Assembly (NCBI GenBank): GCA_031290375.1
Contig: JAITNR010000095.1
Location: forward strand, 1 to 8,174
Direction of reading: 5' to 3'
Origin: Prevotellaceae bacterium
GTDB lineage: Bacteria > Bacteroidota > Bacteroidia > Bacteroidales > Paludibacteraceae
Length of the DNA: 8,174 nt
Shown: positions 1 to 6,824 of the stretch, piece after piece
Numbering within the stretch: position 1 is the first letter of the stretch
Layout: every line of letters begins with the position of its first letter
Translations under genes and position numbers: made by a program
Notes under the pieces: model-generated
Told to the model about the DNA's origin: nothing
The model's database searches: none
The model's input: the letters and a program-made list of their open reading frames with translations, nothing else

Positions 1-46
1 TACCGATTATTTCATGTGTAATTTTATCTTGTTCTTCTTTTGTCAT
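1..46 (-). CDS. GxxExxY-family protein, N-terminal 15 codons only (runs off window)
   Basis: The minus strand reads MTKEEQDKITHEIIG from an ATG at 46-44 and leaves the window still open. This is the typical start of the GxxExxY family, small proteins of roughly 125 residues with a PD-(D/E)xK nuclease-like fold and no settled function. The motif that names the family lies further on and is not visible here. The assignment rests on the N-terminal pattern (a charged start, then a THEIIG-like segment) and on a clear C-terminal fragment of the same family 190 bp upstream at 233-505. The 75-bp repeats at 67-216 fill the upstream region, so they form the gene's 5' flank. No strong ribosome binding site is seen, as is usual in Bacteroidota. 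The protein could be something else, because only 15 residues are available. Confidence 0.55.
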   Translation of the reverse strand, partial: MTKEEQDKITHEIIG

Positions 47-66
47 ATTTGCTTATTTCAATATTC

Positions 67-246
67 GTCTTGAACCACGATTTTAGTAAGATTTTCATGA
101 TTACCTTGATTATTAACACCGCATTTAATCTTGCTAACCTCGTTTTGAACCACGATTTCAGTAAGATTTTCATGATTACCTTGATTTTTGGTACTGTATT
201 TAATCTTGCTAATCTTATTAATCTTGTGAAAATCATGGTTCAAAAC
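67..246. repeat. Two 75-bp tandem repeats closed by an inverted 27-bp arm
   Basis: Copy 1 spans 67-141 and copy 2 spans 142-216. About 65 of 75 positions are identical, and most differences fall in the last 35 bases. Each copy opens with a 27-base arm containing TTGAACCACGATTT and AGTAAGATT. A diverged inverted copy of this arm lies at 220-246 (core AAAATCATGGTTCAAAAC), so 142-246 is an inverted repeat with 27-bp arms and a 51-bp centre. A 9-base sub-repeat starting TAATCTT occurs three times at about 201-225. Minus-strand reading frames cross the array only because the repeats lack stops, and they are not convincing genes. The array sits exactly between a GxxExxY start and a GxxExxY remnant. 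It resembles the short repeats often seen near such genes in Bacteroidota, but that comparison is from memory. Confidence 0.85.
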
Positions 247-505
247 GATATTTTTTATTAAACAATCGCTTAAACTGCAAACTTTTTGCACCAAAATTAA
301 TAAGTAATCCTGTTTGCAAATTGTATGCTTCCAAATAGTTCATTGCTTGAGCCAAATGGACATCCTCATGATTTACCATTGCTTTTATTTCAACAGATAT
401 TTCTCCACATACTAAAAAATCTACACACCTACTGCGAACAACGCCGCAGACATATTGTTTCTGTGATTGACATATATCGCATCTGTACTTTTTTATTTGT
501 CCCCT
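233..505 (-). pseudogene. 5'-truncated GxxExxY-family remnant (C-terminal part, PD-(D/E)xK core kept)
   Basis: On the minus strand 90 codons are open from 505 to 236, with stop TGA at 235-233. The C-terminal half is clearly of the GxxExxY family: a VDFLVCGEISVEIKA core, then VHLAQAMNYLEAYNL and GLLINFGAKSLQFKRL. The D-x9-E-x-K spacing (Asp29, Glu39, Lys41 of the open stretch) fits the PD-(D/E)xK active site. The N-terminal part, including the GxxExxY motif, is missing. The first 27 or so residues are cysteine-rich and do not match the family as I know it. There is no upstream ATG; the first in-frame ATG is after the catalytic core. The frame continues in phase from the stop of the gltA-like gene (506-508), and its own stop lies inside the inverted arm at 220-246. 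It is probably a decayed copy left by a rearrangement. Confidence 0.7.
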
Positions 506-1957
506 TTATATTTCGTTCTGCAAAATTTTATCGTGCATCGCTTGTGCTGCCTTGCGTCCGTCCCCCATTGCCAGAATAACGGTTGCGCCGCCACGTACAA
601 TGTCGCCGCCTGCAAAAATCGCAGGAACAGAACTTTGCATGGTATTTTCATCAACCACTATCGTGTGCCATTTGGTAACTTCGATGCCCGCAATGGTGCT
701 TGGAATTAGCGGATTTGGCGATACGCCAACGCTAACTACCACTACATCAACATCTACTGTTGTTGTAGCATTTGGTATTGGTTTGGGGCTTCTGCGTCCG
801 TTTTGGTCAGGTTCTCCGAGTTCCATTTTCTGAAGTATCATTTGCTTTACTGTGCCGTGTTCATCGGCTATGTACTCAATCGGGTTGTGCAGCATCATAA
901 ACTCGACACCTTCCTCTTTTGCGTGCTTGATTTCTTCCACACGTGCAGGCATCTCCTCCTCCGAACGCCGATAGACAATAATTGCTCTCTTTGCACCGAC
1001 TCTGAGGGCAGTTCTCACGGAGTCCATTGCGGTGTTGCCGCCACCAATTACGGCAACCGTGTTTCCTTGCATTACAGGCGTATCGCTCTGCACATCACGC
1101 GAAGCACCCATAAGATTAACACGGGTAAGATATTCGTTTGAGGACATTACGCCACGATAATTTTCCCCTTTGATATTCATAAAATTGGGCAATCCTGCAC
1201 CTGAAGCAACAAACATTGCCCTAAATCCCTGATTTTTAAGTTCTTCGAGGGTAATTGTTTTTCCGATAATACAGTTCTTAATGAATTTAACTCCCAATTT
1301 TCTCAACGTATCTATCTCTGCATCAATCACGTTATTTGGCAGACGAAACTCGGGTATTCCATATTTAAGTACACCGCCTATTTCGTGAAGAGCCTCATAA
1401 ACAGTAATATCGTAACCCAATTTTGCCATATCGCCTGCAAACGAAAGTCCTGCAGGTCCAGAACCTGCGACAGCAATTTTTATGCCGTTCCTGTGCTTGA
1501 TTTCAGGTACGGAAATTTTGCCTGCTTCTCTTTCAAAGTCCGCTGCAAAGCGTTCCAAGTAGCCGATAGCAACAGGCTTATGTCCCATTTTTAGGTGAAT
1601 ACAGTTGCACTCACATTGCTTTTCTTGTGGGCAAACTCTACCGCACACGGCGGGCAACGCCGATGTTTGTTTCAGTACCTTTGCCGCCTCAAGCATTTCG
1701 TTTCGCTCCATGTTTTTTATAAAGCAAGGTATGTCAATGTTAACAGGGCAGCCGCTTACACAGGTTGGTTTGGGACAATCTATGCAACGCTTTGCCTCAA
1801 GCAATGCCTGTTCGAGCGTTAGCCCTCTGTTGACCTCTTCGTAGTTGTGTCTGCGTACAGACGGTTCGAGCTCAGGCATCTGAACACGTTCGATTGCCAC
1901 TCGCTGCTTTGGCGACATAGTTTTTTTAAGTTCTGCTCTCCAAGAATTTAACTCCAT
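506..1957 (-). CDS. gltA: NADPH-dependent glutamate synthase small-subunit-like oxidoreductase (GltA/GltD/NfnB family)
   Basis: This cytoplasmic flavoprotein of 483 residues has the full family architecture. An N-terminal iron-sulfur domain has cysteines at 58, 61, 66 and 70 (CIDCPKPTCVSGCP) and at 105, 109, 115, 117 and 119 (CGRVCPQEKQCECNC). The FAD-binding loop is GSGPAG at 165-170. The NADP(H)-binding loop is GGGNTA at 305-310. The C-terminal FAD segment FAGGDIVRGGATVILAMGDG is at 448-467. The length fits the stand-alone GltA type (about 460-480 residues). Family members move electrons between NADPH and a partner. In glutamate synthase the partner is the large subunit GltB; in the bifurcating NfnAB transhydrogenase it is the FNR-like NfnA. 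Neither partner is in the window, so which reaction it catalyses is open. It starts at the ATG at 1957-1955, 55 bp after the PAS gene on the same strand. Confidence 0.9.
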   Translation of the reverse strand: MELNSWRAELKKTMSPKQRVAIERVQMPELEPSVRRHNYEEVNRGLTLEQALLEAKRCIDCPKPTCVSGCPVNIDIPCFIKNMERNEMLEAAKVLKQTSALPAVCGRVCPQEKQCECNCIHLKMGHKPVAIGYLERFAADFEREAGKISVPEIKHRNGIKIAVAGSGPAGLSFAGDMAKLGYDITVYEALHEIGGVLKYGIPEFRLPNNVIDAEIDTLRKLGVKFIKNCIIGKTITLEELKNQGFRAMFVASGAGLPNFMNIKGENYRGVMSSNEYLTRVNLMGASRDVQSDTPVMQGNTVAVIGGGNTAMDSVRTALRVGAKRAIIVYRRSEEEMPARVEEIKHAKEEGVEFMMLHNPIEYIADEHGTVKQMILQKMELGEPDQNGRRSPKPIPNATTTVDVDVVVVSVGVSPNPLIPSTIAGIEVTKWHTIVVDENTMQSSVPAIFAGGDIVRGGATVILAMGDGRKAAQAMHDKILQNEI

Positions 1958-2012
1958 TCTGTTTATGATTTTCTGTTATGTTAATTTTTTTTTATCCTCA
2001 ATTCTAAATAAT

Positions 2013-2336
2013 CTAACTTCTTACAAAATGCGGCATAACTTCGTCAATCACAAAAGAGTACTCAATCAACCCTGAAATTTTGTCTTCCGAATCCCGCCAA
2101 GGTGTTTGATAAATCAACTTCTTTACTCCATTTTTGCTGATAGTATAGCTGTTTGGTACCCCGTCAATTAGCATTTTTTTAATCTTATCGCAAGCGTGTT
2201 TGGGATGGCATTCAAATAAGCTTTTGCTGATTACATCACCGAAAATTTTGCGAGAATTGGCGTTTTGGTAAATCACATCTGCATTTTGATTGCAAACGGT
2301 AATGCTTGCATTTTGATATTCAAAATAATCCTGCAT
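2013..2336 (-). CDS. Small single-PAS-domain protein
   Basis: The 107-residue product is essentially one PAS domain (about residues 8-97) with no membrane segment, kinase, HTH or cyclase domain. The sequence follows the PAS pattern ITVCNQNADVIYQNANSRKI, then GKSLFDCHP-like SLFECHP at 39-45, a helix, and a C-terminal beta segment with LIYQTPWRDSE at 74-84 and a GLIEYSF strand. The CHP motif is typical of the PAS domains that also follow hemerythrin-like modules in DUF438-type proteins, and those PAS domains may sense redox state or a small molecule. No ligand can be named from the sequence. The ATG at 2336-2334 follows GGAAG directly. The gene lies 36 bp after the nuclease and 55 bp before the gltA-like gene on the same strand, so the three may be co-transcribed. 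A role in sensing or regulation next to a redox enzyme is inference. Confidence 0.75.
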   Translation of the reverse strand: MQDYFEYQNASITVCNQNADVIYQNANSRKIFGDVISKSLFECHPKHACDKIKKMLIDGVPNSYTISKNGVKKLIYQTPWRDSEDKISGLIEYSFVIDEVMPHFVRS

Positions 2337-2372
2337 CTTCCAAATTAAAAAATTATTTGCGTTAGCAGTAAT

Positions 2373-3470
2373 CTATTTGTTTATAATGAGTTTATTAACG
2401 CACGTTTTTCCATTAACAGTGATTTTTATAAAATAAATTCCACTTGATAAATCAGAAATATTTATCTGCTCATTAAAGTTCGCCGTATTCTTTCCTGTTA
2501 TCTGTGAAGAAATTGTAAAAATCTCATAATCAAAACTTTGCGAAGTCTTTTCCGATTTTACCACAATAAAGTCTATCGCAGGAATCGGATAAATTTCAAG
2601 TTGCGTAATATTTGCCAAATCAATGCTATTGGTAGCGTGCCAGGCTGTTCCGACCTGATTGCCCCAAATATACTCGGCAAGTTCAGGGTGGTCAATAAAG
2701 GGATTACGATTATGCTGATAGTCAAAAATGGCATTATTTCTATCTATTTCTTTCTGAGACACAGGGTCTTGACGGTGCCATTTGAGGAACAGATTTTTAG
2801 CATAATCAGTCAATCCGTTGTTATTGGAGCCAAAAACGCTGTTACCCCAATCGTTACACAAATCTGAATAGCGTGTCGCCATATAAAAATATGTCCGTGC
2901 CAAATCGCCTTTGTACTGGTCGTCAGGCTCAAACACCGTGCCCGAAAAGCCCGCAAAAGAGGAATTACCCAATCTTTTTCCCAAAGCGTTCGAGCCGTAA
3001 TCTGTACTTAGAGGCTGGGTATTAGTTTCTCCATAAGGGAAATTACCCCTGATCGCATTAACCTTTCCGTCCGTAGGATAAATGTGAAAGCCGTCAGAAA
3101 CCATTGGACTCGCATTACCGAACCAACTTTGAGGAATGGAATGCTCTCTGTTATAACAGTCACAAACATTGGTGTAACTTCCGCATTGGTCGCTTCCATA
3201 ATCAAATGTACAGGTAGAATATATATCCCATATTTTGCCGTTGGAGCGGCGGTCTGAGTCATAATACATTTGCCACAAACCAGGAGTATAAGTCAAAACG
3301 GTGTGATTATCAATAACTCCATGCAATGCCAATCTCAGTTGATTGTTCGTTGTTCCGTCTGCGGTACTGTAATAATCGTGTGGCTCAACTGCAAATATCA
3401 AAGACGGCAGTGTAAAAATCAACAATAAAAATACTTTCTTCATATTTTTCTTCATAATTTGATAAAACAA
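2373..3470 (-). CDS. Secreted endonuclease I family nuclease with T9SS C-terminal sorting domain
   Basis: The 365-residue frame has three parts. The first is a signal peptide with hydrophobic core VFLLLIFTLPSLIF, cleaved near residue 27. The second is an endonuclease I domain (about 30-270). The third is a type A T9SS sorting domain (about 290-365), with IYPIPAIDFIVV at 293-304, SSGIYFIKI and the terminal LIINK. The nuclease core is clear: CYNREHSIPQSWF at 105-117 with the R-E-H motif (His110 as likely general base), then DGFHIYPTDGKVNAIRGNFP at 126-145 with the Asn/Arg residues of the metal site, and GDLARTYFYMATRY at 188-201. The family cuts DNA and RNA without sequence specificity outside the cytoplasm. 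Export through T9SS would place it on the surface or outside the cell. Start codons at 3470, 3455 and 3443 are all in frame; 3455 or 3443 give a more normal signal peptide. The gene is divergent from the receptor at 3877. Confidence 0.92.
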   Translation of the reverse strand: MFYQIMKKNMKKVFLLLIFTLPSLIFAVEPHDYYSTADGTTNNQLRLALHGVIDNHTVLTYTPGLWQMYYDSDRRSNGKIWDIYSTCTFDYGSDQCGSYTNVCDCYNREHSIPQSWFGNASPMVSDGFHIYPTDGKVNAIRGNFPYGETNTQPLSTDYGSNALGKRLGNSSFAGFSGTVFEPDDQYKGDLARTYFYMATRYSDLCNDWGNSVFGSNNNGLTDYAKNLFLKWHRQDPVSQKEIDRNNAIFDYQHNRNPFIDHPELAEYIWGNQVGTAWHATNSIDLANITQLEIYPIPAIDFIVVKSEKTSQSFDYEIFTISSQITGKNTANFNEQINISDLSSGIYFIKITVNGKTCVNKLIINK

Positions 3471-3876
3471 TAATTTTCAAAACCAATCTAAAATCATGAG
3501 CAAAGTTAATACTTTTTCTTCAGATATTGAAAAAAGAATGGGATAAAAATTTTCTGAAACACTAACTCTTCGTGTCTAACGGCATCATGTACTAAAAAAG
3601 TGGACAAATTTTGCAAGTTAATACATTGTTCATTTTGTTATTTAAAACTACTGTTATATTAAGTTTAAGTGTCAGAAATATAAGCTGCAAATATCTTATA
3701 ATCAATAAATTAAAAATCATATTTCATTGCTAACTTAGCACTACTGCGTTGAATATAAATGTATCCGAAAGAAATACAGGGATTAAACCTAATTATTTTT
3801 TTTCGTCTAAATTGAACTGCTTAAAGAGTAGATTTTCCAAAAAAAATATTTATGAACATTGTTAATAAAAAAAAAA
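3471..3876. other. Divergent intergenic spacer, no gene seen
   Basis: This 406-bp AT-rich spacer must hold the promoters of the nuclease (minus) and the outer-membrane receptor (plus). A fair -7 box is visible only for the nuclease (3500-3508). For the receptor I see no good TAnnTTTG box. A sequence at 3588-3607 (TGTACTAAAAAAGTGGACAA) looks like a shortened insertion sequence end. No open frame of useful length and no strong hairpin is present. Confidence 0.6.
3500..3508 (-). promoter_or_regulatory. Candidate Bacteroidota -7 box for the nuclease operon
   Basis: The minus strand reads TAACTTTGC here, which fits the Bacteroidota housekeeping -7 consensus TAnnTTTG. Initiation would fall near 3494, leaving a leader of about 25-50 nt depending on which of the three in-frame ATGs is used. 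The expected TTTG-like -33 box is only a T-run at about 3530-3536, so the match is one-sided. Confidence 0.4.
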
Positions 3877-6381
3877 ATGAAATCAACACTGCCGTTATCT
3901 GTTAGCAAAAAAATAGTGTTGTTGCTGGTGTTGACTCTACTTTCAGGTTCAATTTTTGCACAAACCACAATCAATGGTAAAGTACTGAATTCCAAAACCA
4001 AACAGCCTGTCGAATTTGCTTCCGTAATGGTTAAGGGAAAAGCAACCGAACACCTGAACGGTGCAACTGTTGATGCCGAGGGCAAATTTACCATTTTCAA
4101 TCTGCCCAAAGACACATTTCAACTGACCGCAACGTTTCTTGGATACACTGATTATAATCAAATTATAATAACAGACGACACGGTAAAGATTATTTCACTT
4201 GAAATATTGATGTCGAACGATGTAAAAACCTTGCAGGCGGTAGAGGTAACGGCAATGCGTTCTCAGATGAGGCTTGAACTTGACAAGAAGGTGTTTGATG
4301 TTGGACAGAGTGCCACTGCTGCAGGTGCTTCTGCAAGTGATATTCTGCAAGATATTCCGTCGGTGGAGGTAAGTACGGACGGCGAAATTTCGCTCAGGGG
4401 CAGCACTGCGGTTACTATTTGGATTAACGGCAAGGCATCTGGCTTGACCGCTGACAATCAGGCACAGATTTTGGAACAACTGCCTGCCGATGCAATTGAT
4501 AGAATAGAGATAATTACCAATCCTTCTGCCAAATACAGCCCGGAAGGCACTGCGGGTATTATCAACATTGTGTTGAAAGAGGAAAGAAAGGCGGGTTACT
4601 ACGGTAGTGTTCAAGCAGGTATTAATTCAAAGCTTGGCTATAATTTCAGCGGAAATATCAACTACAGCAACAAAAAAATGGATGCCTTTGCTTCAATAGG
4701 ATTCAGAAGTAGAGAAATGAACAGAGGCGGCTATTCTTACAGAAAATATCTTGATAATAACGGTGATACTGTCGGCTTTTTAGACCAGAATACTGATGCA
4801 AATGGCAGAAATAACAATATTTTTACTCGGCTTGGCTTAACCTATCACGTAACGCCAAAAGACCACCTGTCAATATCGGGGTTTGGTATGTTTGGAAAAG
4901 GGAAAAATGAAACTGTTGTCGATTACACATCAAATCTGCCTAACACCTTTGTCCAAAGCAACAGAAGTACTCTTGCCAAAAACGATATGTCAGGCGGCAA
5001 CGTCCAACTCGGTTACAAAAGGGACTTTTCCAAAACAAGCAATCTTGATTTATCGGCATCGTATAATCAGTGGAACAGGGACGGAAATTCCGACTTCAAA
5101 CAGTTTTCTACCTACCTCAATGCAGATTCCACTACACGTACTACAAATTCTTTTCAACGACAAATCAGCGATGTAGTAAATAGAACAGCCGAATTTAAAG
5201 CCGATTACACCAACACCTTCGGCAAAAATCACAAGATAGAAGCCGGTTATCAAGGCACTTTCGGTTGGGAAAATTCGCCGATGGAAACCTATTCCGGCTT
5301 GTCCCAAAGCACATTGCTGGCAACACCAAGCCTTTGGAACACATTTTTGTACAACCGAATGATTAATGCTGTATATGCCACGTATTCAGGCAAAATAAAG
5401 AATTTTAATTATTTGGCGGGACTTCGCGGCGAATACTCCGATATTGATACCCGTTCCTTGGGTTATGGGCAAACAAGTAATGATGCAGAGCCATACAACA
5501 CAAAGTACTTTGACCTTTTTCCATCTGTTTTTCTAAGTTATCAGTTGCCGAAGGACAATCAGGTTCAAATCAACTATACGCGCAGAATTTCGCGTCCTTG
5601 GGGCGGACAACTCAATTCATTCAAAAACATAACCGACTCAACAAATATTTCATACGGAAATCCACTTTTAACACCCGAATATTCCAACGCTTTTGAACTG
5701 AACTATATAAAAACCTGGAACAGTCATATCTTCTCATTTTCAGGATATTACCGCACTTCTGACGATGTAATTCAGAGAATTAGCTTTATGAATAATGGCT
5801 TGATGAATACCACTTCCGACAACATTGCCAAAACAACATCAACAGGAACGGAATTGGTTGCAAAAAACCGTTTTTTTAAGATTTTGAACCTGACCACTAC
5901 ACTCAATTTTTATTACTACTACCTGAAAGGCTTTGAATATATGCCCAACAACGCAACAGAGGCGGTTGTCGGCAATTCTCAGAGCAATTTTACGTGGAAT
6001 TTCAGAATTATAGCACAGGCAACGCTTCCAAAGGGCTTTATGGCGCAAATCTCAGGCGGCTATAATGCTCCCCAGTCTATTGCTCAGGGAACGAGTCAGG
6101 CAAGATATTTTATAGATGCAGGAGTAAAAAAATCAATAAAGGACTTTACATTTAACCTCAATGCCAGAGATATTCTAAATTCCCGTTCCAACAGCAATAC
6201 AACATTCGGAAAAGGTTTTACACAAGAGGCAAAAAACTGGCGTGGGGGCAGAACTATCTCGCTTTCAGTTACATACTCTTTTGGCAATCTCAAACCAGAT
6301 ATGAAACGCCGTAGCGAAAACAACAATCAGGACAACGGCGAAAGCGAAAATCAAACGGTCAGTGGATATGAAAGTGAATAG
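3877..6381 (+). CDS. Outer-membrane beta-barrel / TonB-dependent-receptor-like protein
   Basis: The product has 834 residues from the ATG at 3877. An in-frame TTG at 3859 would add six lysine-rich residues and is less likely. The signal peptide ends at SIFAQ (24-28 hydrophobic, cleavage before Gln29). A carboxypeptidase-regulatory-like beta-sandwich follows at about 30-115 (INGKVLNSKTKQPVEFASV, GKFTIFNLPKDTFQL). A plug-like domain lies at about 118-235 (VEVTAMR, LQDIPSVEVSTDGEISLRGS, ADAIDRIEIITNPSAKYSPE). A barrel of repeated amphipathic strands runs from about 240 to 806, ending near SLSVTYSFGN. The pattern is that of the Bacteroidota outer membrane beta-barrel family related to TonB-dependent receptors. 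A charged, Asn/Glu-rich tail of about 28 residues follows the last strand. No SusD-like partner is adjacent, so the SusC/D glycan type is unlikely. The substrate is unknown; the divergent nuclease only hints at nucleic acid products. Confidence 0.88.
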   Translation: MKSTLPLSVSKKIVLLLVLTLLSGSIFAQTTINGKVLNSKTKQPVEFASVMVKGKATEHLNGATVDAEGKFTIFNLPKDTFQLTATFLGYTDYNQIIITDDTVKIISLEILMSNDVKTLQAVEVTAMRSQMRLELDKKVFDVGQSATAAGASASDILQDIPSVEVSTDGEISLRGSTAVTIWINGKASGLTADNQAQILEQLPADAIDRIEIITNPSAKYSPEGTAGIINIVLKEERKAGYYGSVQAGINSKLGYNFSGNINYSNKKMDAFASIGFRSREMNRGGYSYRKYLDNNGDTVGFLDQNTDANGRNNNIFTRLGLTYHVTPKDHLSISGFGMFGKGKNETVVDYTSNLPNTFVQSNRSTLAKNDMSGGNVQLGYKRDFSKTSNLDLSASYNQWNRDGNSDFKQFSTYLNADSTTRTTNSFQRQISDVVNRTAEFKADYTNTFGKNHKIEAGYQGTFGWENSPMETYSGLSQSTLLATPSLWNTFLYNRMINAVYATYSGKIKNFNYLAGLRGEYSDIDTRSLGYGQTSNDAEPYNTKYFDLFPSVFLSYQLPKDNQVQINYTRRISRPWGGQLNSFKNITDSTNISYGNPLLTPEYSNAFELNYIKTWNSHIFSFSGYYRTSDDVIQRISFMNNGLMNTTSDNIAKTTSTGTELVAKNRFFKILNLTTTLNFYYYYLKGFEYMPNNATEAVVGNSQSNFTWNFRIIAQATLPKGFMAQISGGYNAPQSIAQGTSQARYFIDAGVKKSIKDFTFNLNARDILNSRSNSNTTFGKGFTQEAKNWRGGRTISLSVTYSFGNLKPDMKRRSENNNQDNGESENQTVSGYESE

Positions 6382-6824
6382 TCCAAAAAAATAAATTTGT
6401 TTATAAGAAAAAAAGTATTACCTTTGGATTTCATAAATAAAAAAAATATCTATGTCAAACGGCAATACATTACATTGGTTGAAATTTATTGAGACTGTTT
6501 TTAATAAGTTTTTACGGTTTTATCCGTCAAGGACAGTACGAATAAAGGTTCTTCGTGTGCAAGGTTGTCGTATATTTCATAATGGTAACGCATTGTTGTT
6601 GCATTATGGAAAGGTTTTATTTGCCGTATCTTACGGCTTGATACATCCTCACTCCGAACCCTATTTGCCCTGTAACTGGCTTGTTCTTCGTATATTTGTA
6701 TAAGTCAACAGGGGCGATATCAGACGAATATATAATCTTATTTGTTTTAATTTTCATTAATTAATTGAACCAAATTATTGTTAAATTATTTATTATAAAA
6801 CATTTACAACAAAAAAAATGCCTT
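6382..6824. other. Intergenic region without a convincing gene
   Basis: This 443-bp stretch lies between the receptor and the lipoprotein gene. On the plus strand an 83-codon frame (6452-6703, ATG after AAATATCT) has an unremarkable composition and no recognised motif. On the minus strand 67 codons are open over 6504-6704 (stop at 6501-6503), with a more protein-like composition (IYEEQASYRANRVRSEDVSS and onwards) but no upstream start. Small dyads occur at 6578-6584/6602-6608 (CATAATG/CATTATG) and 6623-6637 (GCCGTA TCT TACGGC). No hairpin followed by a T-run that would end receptor transcription is visible. It may be a decayed gene, a small RNA or plain spacer. Confidence 0.5.
6691..6698 (+). 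promoter_or_regulatory. Possible -7 box upstream of the lipoprotein gene
   Basis: TATATTTG fits TAnnTTTG exactly. A TTTG at 6664-6667 is the nearest -33 candidate, but the 23-bp spacing is longer than the usual 19-21. The leader would be about 120 nt, which is long. Chance matches are common in DNA this rich in A and T. Confidence 0.25.

Noticed and set aside
67..246. CRISPR array
   Set aside because: Only two direct copies of 75 bp follow each other without spacers, with an inverted third arm; no cas gene is near.
24..294. Minus- and plus-strand reading frames of 70-78 codons across the repeat array
   Set aside because: They are translations of the tandem repeats in several frames (repeated KIKVIMKILLKSWFK or NHENLTKIVVQ) and have no family resemblance.
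467..1844. Plus-strand frames opposite the gltA-like gene
   Set aside because: They are shadows of a clearly coding minus-strand gene with intact motifs.
3601..3614. Second sigma-54-like site (TGGACAAATTTTGC)
   Set aside because: GG and GC are separated by 9 rather than 10 bases, which breaks the fixed -24/-12 spacing.
3859..3876. TTG start of the receptor six codons upstream
   Set aside because: It would add LIKKK residues before a normal signal peptide; the ATG at 3877 gives a standard one.
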